Source: UBA6382 sp963600315
GTDB lineage: Bacteria > Bacteroidota > Bacteroidia > Bacteroidales > Bacteroidaceae
DNA: 10,341 nt
NCBI GenBank assembly: GCA_963600315.1
Contig: CAVCAW010000078.1
Location: 1-10,341, forward strand
Reading direction: 5' to 3'
Below the pieces are notes generated by a model, which ran no database searches, was not told where the DNA came from, and saw nothing but the letters and a program-made list of their open reading frames with translations. This document shows, one piece after another, positions 1 through 5,042 of the stretch (positions are counted from its first letter, which is position 1; every line of letters begins with the position of its first letter). Both the position numbers and the translations under genes were made by a program.

Positions 1-380
1 GCGAAGCGGTGATCGTTAATGGGAAAGAGTATAGTAGTATAACAATCGCCCGAATGGTCATGGTTGTTGTGTGTGCGTTGGCAATCGCAGTAGCAAATAT
101 TCCAGGGCTGACGATTACTTACTTATTCTTGTTCTATGGAACGCTTCGTAGTTCGGTAATGTTACCAACCATCTTTGCAATAAATGGCAAGAGAATGACG
201 GAGAGAGGCATCTTCTACGGCATCATGGCAAGTATCGTTATCGGTCTCCCGATATTTGCCTTTGGCAATCTTAATGGTAACGTAGCAATGATAGTAACAG
301 GCTCGTTGCTCACTATTGGCTTATCTGGAGTAATATCACGTCTTTTGCCGCAAAAGGTATTGAAGACCTCAAAGGAATAA
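1..380 (+). CDS. Sodium/solute symporter family (SSF) protein, C-terminal part (5' truncated)
   Basis: The reading frame is open from the left edge (first full codon at base 3), so this is the end of a longer gene; the GTG at base 9 is in frame but is not a credible start. The visible 125 residues contain about four hydrophobic membrane segments: one beginning around TIARMVMVVV, one around TYLFLFYGTL, one around YGIMASIVIG and one around VAMIVTGSLL. They are separated by short polar loops such as NGKRMTERG. This pattern, including the P.I....G.R.T..G loop, fits the last helices of SSF/SSS Na+-coupled symporters, which import small solutes through the inner membrane. The substrate cannot be inferred from this fragment. 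The next gene follows after 29 bases on the same strand, so the two are probably cotranscribed. A symporter beside phage packaging genes is odd: it is either a phage-borne accessory gene or host DNA at a junction. Another polytopic transporter family is possible. Confidence 0.6.
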   Translation, partial: EAVIVNGKEYSSITIARMVMVVVCALAIAVANIPGLTITYLFLFYGTLRSSVMLPTIFAINGKRMTERGIFYGIMASIVIGLPIFAFGNLNGNVAMIVTGSLLTIGLSGVISRLLPQKVLKTSKE

Positions 381-409
381 TATTAATCATATCAAAAAGA
401 GAAAGAACA

Positions 410-1030
410 ATGAAAAAACGCAATATTTTAATTTTATTTGTTGCCGTTATGTCGGTAATGTTCGGTGTGAGGTCGCAGGCGCAAATTTATGACGGCATGA
501 CCCAGCCAACAAAGTTCCGTGTATGGATACCTACCACCGTCAGCTTGCAAAATAGCAAGAGTGTGAGCGTTGCGCCTTTCATCGGGTTTAGACAAGATAT
601 CGGTAAGCGATTCAGTGTTACTCCAGTATTGCAATATAATGTAAACTCTGAAACCTTCATTCCGCAACTCTGGTTGAATGTTAATGCAGCGAAAAATCTA
701 TACATACTCTCGCGTTCAATTTATGACACAAGAGCTGATTTATATAAGCACACACTCTCAGCCACATACAAGCTCCCTTTAGGCTTTATGGTAGATGGTA
801 CATGGGAAAACTTATTCAATGGTAAGAAGTTTTGTGATGGAGATCGGTTGCAGTTTGTTGCAGGATGGGCGCACAAGGCAATCGTATTCAATGTTGGATA
901 CTCTTGTCGCTCTAAGTCTGGATTTATAGCAAACTTTCGATGGAAAGTGACCGACTACAATTGGTTACAGTTTAAGTATGACGGTGGAGCGAAGAACATT
1001 CAGATAAGCACCGCTTTGCAATTCAACTAA
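410..1030 (+). CDS. Secreted beta-rich protein, probable small outer-membrane protein
   Basis: This 206-residue protein begins with a clear Sec signal peptide: basic MKKR, a hydrophobic core (ILILFVAVMSVMFGV), and a likely signal peptidase I site after S-Q-A at residues 22-24. The rest consists of alternating polar/hydrophobic stretches rich in Tyr, Trp and Phe, with turns containing Asn, Gly and Lys, for example around TPVLQYNVNS, FVAGWAHKAIVFNVGY and WLQFKYDGG. It ends in ALQFN, reminiscent of a beta-barrel C-terminal signal although the last residue is Asn rather than Phe. I infer an outer-membrane barrel of roughly eight strands; I do not recognise the family. The start at 410 is preceded by the purine-rich AAGAGAAAGAAC. 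It lies between a membrane transporter and a PP-loop enzyme with short gaps (29 and 10 bases). Possible roles are solute uptake with the upstream symporter, or surface alteration of a lysogen to block superinfection; neither is proven. Confidence 0.65.
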   Translation: MKKRNILILFVAVMSVMFGVRSQAQIYDGMTQPTKFRVWIPTTVSLQNSKSVSVAPFIGFRQDIGKRFSVTPVLQYNVNSETFIPQLWLNVNAAKNLYILSRSIYDTRADLYKHTLSATYKLPLGFMVDGTWENLFNGKKFCDGDRLQFVAGWAHKAIVFNVGYSCRSKSGFIANFRWKVTDYNWLQFKYDGGAKNIQISTALQFN

Positions 1031-1040
1031 GCAGGACAAT

Positions 1041-1820
1041 ATGCTCGGCAGAAAGCAACATATAGACAATCAAGATTGGCTCAATGCTCTCAAAGGCATT
1101 GAGCAATCTTGTTCTCGCAACCATATAGAAGAACTCTCAAAACGAACCATCGCAGATATCCGTCAAAAATGCAATGGTAAGAGGGCGGCTTATTCATGGA
1201 GCGGTGGCAAGGATAGTCTTGTTTTAGGACACCTTTGCGAGAGAGCAGGGATAAAGCAGTGTTTTATTGTCATCTCTGACTTAGAATACCCGGCATTCTT
1301 GCAATGGGTAACTGATCATATGCCAGACGAGCTGGAGGTGGTGAACACCGGGCAAAGTCTAAAGTGGCTCAGTAAGCATTTGGATATGCTCTTCCCACAA
1401 GATAGCGCAACGGCAGCCAAATGGTTCTCGATCGTGCAGCACAGAGGACAAGCCAAGTACTACAAGGAACATCATCTTGATATGATTATGCTTGGTAGAC
1501 GAAAAGCAGACGGAAACTTTTGCGGTCGTGATGGTGCAAATATCTATACCAATGCGCAAGGCGTTACTCGCTACTCGCCTATATCAGCATGGACGCATGA
1601 AGAAGTCCTCGCCTATATCCATTACAACAATATTCCTGTCCCCCCATTTTACGGATGGAAGAACGGCTACTATTGCGGAACGCATCCGTGGGCCGCAAGA
1701 CAATGGACGGGAAGCATAGAAAACGGATGGCGAGAAGTGTATGACATAGACAAGTCTATTGTGGAGGAAGCAGCCAACACCATACCTTCTGCAAGGGCTT
1801 TCCTAAACTCAATACGATAG
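1041..1820 (+). CDS. PAPS-reductase-like PP-loop enzyme (adenine nucleotide alpha hydrolase superfamily)
   Basis: The 259-residue protein has the PP-loop SGGKDS at residues 54-59, preceded by hydrophobic AAYSW, which binds the ATP pyrophosphate. Further family landmarks are the acidic LEYP after the second strand (81-84), the basic GRRKADG segment (152-158), and SPISAWTHEEVLAYI followed by IPVPPFY (179-204), matching the P..W...DV..YI...IP..PLY pattern of PAPS reductases and CysD. Such enzymes activate a substrate with ATP (adenylation) or use PAPS. A C-terminal Cys of the ECG.H type needed for PAPS reduction is not evident, so true sulfate reduction is unlikely. The stop is followed after 3 bases by a glutamine amidotransferase gene, suggesting that the pair forms an ammonia-using synthetase with separate glutaminase and PP-loop subunits; that is inference. 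A strong hairpin lies in codons 11-24. DndC-like or QueC-like chemistry is an alternative. Confidence 0.85.
   Translation: MLGRKQHIDNQDWLNALKGIEQSCSRNHIEELSKRTIADIRQKCNGKRAAYSWSGGKDSLVLGHLCERAGIKQCFIVISDLEYPAFLQWVTDHMPDELEVVNTGQSLKWLSKHLDMLFPQDSATAAKWFSIVQHRGQAKYYKEHHLDMIMLGRRKADGNFCGRDGANIYTNAQGVTRYSPISAWTHEEVLAYIHYNNIPVPPFYGWKNGYYCGTHPWAARQWTGSIENGWREVYDIDKSIVEEAANTIPSARAFLNSIR
1071..1111 (+). other. Strong imperfect inverted repeat (RNA hairpin) inside the start of the PP-loop gene
   Basis: Bases 1071-1087 (CAAGATTGGCTCAATGC) pair with 1096-1111 (GCATTGAGCAATCTTG). This gives 16 base pairs with one bulged G at 1079 and an 8-base loop (TCTCAAAG). The stem starts 30 bases after the ATG and covers codons 11-24 of the gene at 1041. 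No U-run follows, so it is not an intrinsic terminator. It could be an mRNA hairpin affecting translation, an mRNA processing site, or a protein-binding palindrome. The structure is seen directly; the role is unknown. Confidence 0.6.
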
Positions 1821-1823
1821 CGT

Positions 1824-2396
1824 ATGTGCGGAATTTTCGGTTTCAGTGGGCATACATATCCCAAAGAGGATATCATGCGAGAAATCGCCTATTTGGCAGG
1901 AACGCGCGGATGCCATTCCAATGGTGTTGCGTGGCTTCAACCCGATGGCTCTATTCAGACAAAGAAGTGTTTGGGCAAAATCAATCCCGGCACGATATTC
2001 TTAGGAGTGAAGTCAAAAGCCATTATCGGGCATTGTAGGCTATCAACGAGTGGACCGCCAACGCTTGCCAATGCGCAGCCACTTGTCTCCCGTAATTTGG
2101 CTATTGCCCACAACGGAACGATACGTGGATATGCGGCATTGTCACTTCCGTATGAAAACTTGTTGCGCACAGCGTGCGACAGTGAGTTACTCTTACACAT
2201 TCCCCCTCAAAAGCTCTTTACGGAGCTATCACAAGACTCCTATGCGTGTCTTGTGATGTCGAACGGGGAAATAACTGCAATGAGGAGAGACCTCCCGTTA
2301 TACAAGCTGACGACTGACGAGGGAACGTATTATTGCAGCAGACAATTCAGAACATCAACATTAATACAAAACAACAACAATTATGGCAAACATTAA
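1824..2396 (+). CDS. Stand-alone class II glutamine amidotransferase (Ntn-type glutaminase domain)
   Basis: The protein begins MCGIFGFSG, exposing the Cys2 nucleophile of class II (GATase II/Ntn) amidotransferases after removal of Met. Other family motifs are in order: GTRGCHSNGVAW (26-37), GHCRLST (69-75, the GH.R..T glutamine-binding segment), AQPL (84-87), the oxyanion-type HNGTI (96-100), CDSE (118-121), and a terminal PLYKL (158-162). The domain releases ammonia from glutamine for a partner. At 190 residues it is only the glutaminase half; the synthetase half found in AsnB, GlmS or PurF is missing. The PP-loop gene ending 3 bases upstream is the obvious candidate partner, echoing Gat-QueC and the phage Gat proteins of 7-deazaguanine modification (known precedent, not shown here). 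The start at 1824 is fixed by the Met-Cys requirement. The 3' end overlaps the next gene by 14 bases. Confidence 0.88.
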   Translation: MCGIFGFSGHTYPKEDIMREIAYLAGTRGCHSNGVAWLQPDGSIQTKKCLGKINPGTIFLGVKSKAIIGHCRLSTSGPPTLANAQPLVSRNLAIAHNGTIRGYAALSLPYENLLRTACDSELLLHIPPQKLFTELSQDSYACLVMSNGEITAMRRDLPLYKLTTDEGTYYCSRQFRTSTLIQNNNNYGKH

Positions 2397-2973
2397 ACAC
2401 GAGACAAAGATTGTGGAACTTGCTTCGCTTGTTCCTTATGAGAAGAATCCTAATAGACATCCGCAAGAGCAGATTGCGGCAATGGCAAAGAGTATTGAAA
2501 CTTACGGGCAATATTACCCCATCATCGTGGACGAGGATATGCGCATCCTTTGCGGACACGGCAAAGTCCTCGCCCTACAGCATCTCGGTAAGGCTGAGGG
2601 AGAGGTACGCATCATGCGTGGACTGACCGACAAACAGAAACTCAAAATCGTTATTGAGGACAACAAGATTCAGTCTATGTCTTATGTAGACTACGGCAAG
2701 ATTGAGGATATTATCAGAGAAATCGGCGACCTTGACATTATAGGCTTTGGTACTGACTATCTTGACGCTATCATTAACGAGTCTGTAAAAGACAATATGG
2801 GTGTAGACTTTTCGCAACCTGTTTCAAGACCGCAAAGTAACGAGAAGCAGGTTGAGAGTATTCCACAAGAGAAGCGCGATAATCAAGACGAAGAGCGCAG
2901 TGCCTTTGAAAGCGGTATGCAGCCTGCACGAACAATGATTTGCCCTCATTGTGGCAAGGAAATCACCCTCTAA
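2383..2973 (+). CDS. ParB-like nuclease-domain protein with C-terminal zinc-ribbon half
   Basis: Residues 8-90 match the phage-type ParB N-terminal domain: VELASLVPYEKNPNRHP, then AMAKSIETYGQYYPIIVDED, then ILCGHGKVLALQHLG, then MRGLTDKQKLKIVIEDNKI. In many relatives this domain precedes a DNA methyltransferase; here no methylase follows. Instead there is a helical segment (YGKIEDIIREIGDLDIIGF) and a polar linker (about 145-182), ending in CPHCGKEITL with a CxxC pair (187-190) that may bind zinc or pair with another protein. The signature loop reads GHGK (58-61) where GHGR is usual. The ATG at 2383 sits inside the amidotransferase gene (14-nt overlap), implying translational coupling. ParB-like phage proteins have been linked to DNA nicking, CTP-dependent clamping and gene regulation; which applies here is unknown. 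The linker carries one copy of a 27-nt repeat. Confidence 0.85.
   Translation: MANIKHETKIVELASLVPYEKNPNRHPQEQIAAMAKSIETYGQYYPIIVDEDMRILCGHGKVLALQHLGKAEGEVRIMRGLTDKQKLKIVIEDNKIQSMSYVDYGKIEDIIREIGDLDIIGFGTDYLDAIINESVKDNMGVDFSQPVSRPQSNEKQVESIPQEKRDNQDEERSAFESGMQPARTMICPHCGKEITL
2821..2847 (+). repeat. 27-nt direct repeat, copy 1 (in the ParB-like gene)
   Basis: This segment matches bases 9395-9421 at 25 of 27 positions; the core TCAAGACCGCAAAG is identical (14 bases) and AACGAGAAG (9 bases) follows after one mismatch. Here it is read as V-S-R-P-Q-S-N-E-K in the linker of the ParB-like protein. In the other copy the same DNA is read in a different frame, so the similarity is not protein homology. 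Role unknown. Confidence 0.45.
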
Positions 2974-2984
2974 TTTCAACTAAC

Positions 2985-3515
2985 ATGGCAAAAGAAAGAG
3001 ACCTTTTCGCACCACTGCGAAACTTGCAATTCATCGATCGTGACTTAATTAAGCCAAATGACTACAACCCGAACAAGGTTTTGAAGAAGAACCTCGACCT
3101 GCTCACGGAGAGCATCATGAATAATGGCTTTTGCTTTCCTATCGTTATACGCCCGGATTACACCATCATTGATGGCTTCCACCGTTGGATGGTGTCTGGA
3201 CAAGAACCGCTTAGAACATTGCTCGGTGGCAAAATTCCAGTCGTGATTGTTGCGCATGAGAATGCAACTGACGATATGGCTGGCACTGTCACGTTTAACC
3301 GAGCTCGTGGTACACATTTGCTTGAACCTATGGAGCATATAGTAAAAAAACTGCTTGATGAAGGATTGCAAGTAGAAGAGATTTCCAAGAAATTGGGTAT
3401 GAGCCGTGAGGAGATATTTAGACTTTCTAAGATTGATCGTGAAACATTCTTGAATTTGATTACCTCACGCGGCGAACAAAGATTTAGTAATGCGCAGATT
3501 TTGAAAAAAGGATAG
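2985..3515 (+). CDS. ibrB: IbrB-like protein, ParB/sulfiredoxin-fold domain
   Basis: The 176-residue protein has a ParB/Srx-type domain: LIKPNDYNPN (21-30), LTESIMNNGFCFPIVIRPDYTIIDGFHRW (40-68), then IPVVIV (84-89) and NRARGTH (105-111). The DGFHRW motif with the NRARGTH block is the pattern of IbrB, the ParB-domain partner of the PP-loop protein IbrA. A C-terminal helix-turn-helix-like stretch (LQVEEISKKLGMSREEIFRL, about 128-147) could contact DNA. The related fold in sulfiredoxin and free serine kinases (SerK, SbnI) binds ATP or ADP at an equivalent D-G-x-H-R loop, so nucleotide-dependent chemistry is possible (inference). The ATG at 2985 (MAKERD) is chosen over an upstream in-frame codon at 2940, because 2940 lies within the preceding gene while 2985 follows its stop by 11 bases and resembles neighbouring starts. 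The IbrA-like gene follows 11 bases downstream, supporting the pairing. Confidence 0.85.
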   Translation: MAKERDLFAPLRNLQFIDRDLIKPNDYNPNKVLKKNLDLLTESIMNNGFCFPIVIRPDYTIIDGFHRWMVSGQEPLRTLLGGKIPVVIVAHENATDDMAGTVTFNRARGTHLLEPMEHIVKKLLDEGLQVEEISKKLGMSREEIFRLSKIDRETFLNLITSRGEQRFSNAQILKKG

Positions 3516-3519
3516 GAGG
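3514..3519 (+). promoter_or_regulatory. Canonical Shine-Dalgarno site for the IbrA-like gene
   Basis: AGGAGG lies 7 bases before the ATG at 3527 and overlaps the TAG stop of the IbrB-like gene. It is the only perfect Shine-Dalgarno sequence before a gene start in this window; the other starts have purine- or A-rich leaders. This fixes the start of the IbrA-like gene and suggests terminating ribosomes reload directly. Confidence 0.75.
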
Positions 3520-3526
3520 ACTGCTT

Positions 3527-4621
3527 ATGTATATCAAAGACCTTAAATGCAATGTCGTAGAAGCGGCAGAGCGCAGGGTGCTTGAAGCATTCCAACGAAA
3601 CAAGATCGTCTCATTGTCGTTCTCAGGCGGCAAGGACAGCATTTGCATGTCTGACATTGTCATCAAGACTATGCAGAAGTACGGAATATCTTTCTCACGA
3701 CTTATAGTAATATTCTTCGATGAAGAAGCGATTTATCCTGACGTGGAGAAGATTGCTCTTGAATGGCGTAGCAAGTTTATGTCATTAGGTGCAAAGTTCT
3801 ATTGGTTTTGTTTGCCCATCAGACACTACAATTGCTGCAACAAGTTGGCGAATGATGAGAGCTTCATTTGTTGGGAGCCGGGAAAGGAGAGTGTATGGGT
3901 GCGCCCCATGCCGAAGTTTGCTATTCGTAATCACGCTGATTTTAGAATGGGCATGAGTTATCAAGAGTTCAGTAAAAAGCTATTTAAGAACATACCGCCG
4001 ATGGTAGGCTTACGAATGGCTGAAAGCTTGCAACGAAGAAACGTAATATCAATGATGGTAAAGTCTACTTTTCTATATCCGATATACGACTGGCGAGATT
4101 ATGATGTGTGGCTTTATATACAGCGTATGGGGCTGCAAATACCCATAACTTATATCTATCTCTATAAAGTAGGCGTAGCACGCAATAAACTTCGTATATC
4201 GCAGTTTTTCTCCGTTGATACTATTAAGAGTTTACCCAAGGTGATGGAATTTTACCCAGACTTATATCAACGCATCCTTAGACGTGAGCCAAATGTAGAC
4301 CTCGTTATGTTGTATTGGGATACCGATATGTTCCGCTCTTCCAAGCAAGATAACAAGTTTGGATTGGAAAAAGGCAAAGACTACAAGCAGATGTTCATTG
4401 ATACAATGAAAAAGGCAGCGAAGAGCCCCGAGGACTATCCCGGCTTTACTCTTGCTAAGAAGATTTACGCACGTTGCAATGAAACAACGACTGAGAAAAC
4501 CTATCAGAAGATGTATCAGATGCTGATTGCGGGAGATCCTAAATCGCGATTGTATCGCATCCTTTGTGGTGACCTATATAGAGATATACAATGCAAAAAT
4601 GAGGGACATGGCAAAACGTGA
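3527..4621 (+). CDS. ibrA: IbrA-like phosphoadenosine phosphosulfate reductase-family protein (DUF3440 type)
   Basis: The 364-residue protein has a PP-loop SGGKDS (33-38) after IVSLSF, an acidic FFDEEAIYPDV (63-73) after the next strand, and GLRMAESLQRR (161-171), equivalent to the G.R..ES..R motif of PAPS reductases. PIYDWRDYDVWLYI (185-198) is the conserved W..DVW.YI block. The long C-terminal part (about 200-364), with FPxL-like and YCR/YAR helical segments such as YPGFTLAKKIYARC, is typical of DUF3440/IbrA proteins. IbrA with IbrB was described in E. coli as a phage-linked pair that activates Ig-binding eib genes; its biochemistry is unsettled. Paired Cys at 103-104 (YNCCN) and Cys115 may be metal or redox residues. 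The start is fixed by an AGGAGG site. The end overlaps the small terminase start by 14 bases, tying it to packaging genes. It shares fold but little sequence with the PP-loop protein at 1041. Confidence 0.87.
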   Translation: MYIKDLKCNVVEAAERRVLEAFQRNKIVSLSFSGGKDSICMSDIVIKTMQKYGISFSRLIVIFFDEEAIYPDVEKIALEWRSKFMSLGAKFYWFCLPIRHYNCCNKLANDESFICWEPGKESVWVRPMPKFAIRNHADFRMGMSYQEFSKKLFKNIPPMVGLRMAESLQRRNVISMMVKSTFLYPIYDWRDYDVWLYIQRMGLQIPITYIYLYKVGVARNKLRISQFFSVDTIKSLPKVMEFYPDLYQRILRREPNVDLVMLYWDTDMFRSSKQDNKFGLEKGKDYKQMFIDTMKKAAKSPEDYPGFTLAKKIYARCNETTTEKTYQKMYQMLIAGDPKSRLYRILCGDLYRDIQCKNEGHGKT

Positions 4622-5042
4622 CACACAGAATATTGACGAGAGGGTCGCCCGTGAAAAGGAAGACCTTCTCGATGCGCTTTCCAAGAACAGCGGCATCGTG
4701 GCATCGGCTTGCCGTGCGTGTAATATATCACGCATGACTTACTATCGCTACTATCGGGAAGACCCCGACTTCAAGGAAAAGGCAGACGATGTCAAGGAGT
4801 TGCAAAAGGACTTTGCCGAAAGCCTAATATTGAAGAAGATGAAAGAGGGTGACACTACAATGATTATCTTCTACGCTAAGACACAGATGAAAGACCGCGG
4901 GTACACCGAACGTACAGAAGTTACTGGAAAGGATGGCAAGGACTTAATTAATTCCGAAGTAGATATTTCTAGACTGACGGATGAGCAGCGTGAGGTGCTT
5001 CTCGGCATCGGGCTTGACATAATCAACAAGAAAGAGGAATGA
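4608..5042 (+). CDS. terS: Terminase small subunit (helix-turn-helix DNA recognition protein)
   Basis: The 144-residue product carries near its N-terminus a helix-turn-helix of the type found in phage small terminases: LLDALSKNSGIVASACRA then NISRMTYYRYYREDPDFKEKADD. A long helix follows (ELQKDFAESLILKKMKEGDTT), then MIIFYAKTQMKDRGYTERTEV, the common segment before the C-terminal oligomerisation tail. TerS binds the pac/cos site and loads the large subunit on concatemeric DNA. I place the start at ATG 4608 (MAKRDT): it overlaps the IbrA-like stop by 14 bases, just as 2383 overlaps the amidotransferase stop, and begins ATGGCAAA like three other genes here. An ATG at 4599 or a TTG at 4527 would only lengthen it inside the upstream gene. 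The stop overlaps the TerL start in ATGA. Confidence 0.85.
   Translation: MAKRDTQNIDERVAREKEDLLDALSKNSGIVASACRACNISRMTYYRYYREDPDFKEKADDVKELQKDFAESLILKKMKEGDTTMIIFYAKTQMKDRGYTERTEVTGKDGKDLINSEVDISRLTDEQREVLLGIGLDIINKKEE

Noticed and set aside
381..409. Promoter between the symporter and the outer-membrane-like gene
   Set aside because: No Bacteroidota-type TTTG / TAnnTTTG elements in or just upstream of this 29-base gap.
1041..1820. Complete DND phosphorothioation system based on the PP-loop (DndC-like) gene
   Set aside because: No DndA, DndB, DndD or DndE-like gene is present in the window, so only the PP-loop family can be claimed.
1041..2396. 7-deazaguanine (dG+/preQ0) DNA modification pathway
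   Set aside because: The PP-loop protein lacks the QueC-type C-terminal Cys cluster and resembles PAPS reductase; no FolE, QueD, QueE or TGT-like gene is seen. Kept only as a precedent for the amidotransferase.
3161..3194. Inverted repeat CACCATC...GATGGTG with an inner CCATC/GATGG pair
   Set aside because: Short arms and a 20-base spacer inside the conserved IbrB DGFHRW coding segment; explained by codon constraint and chance.
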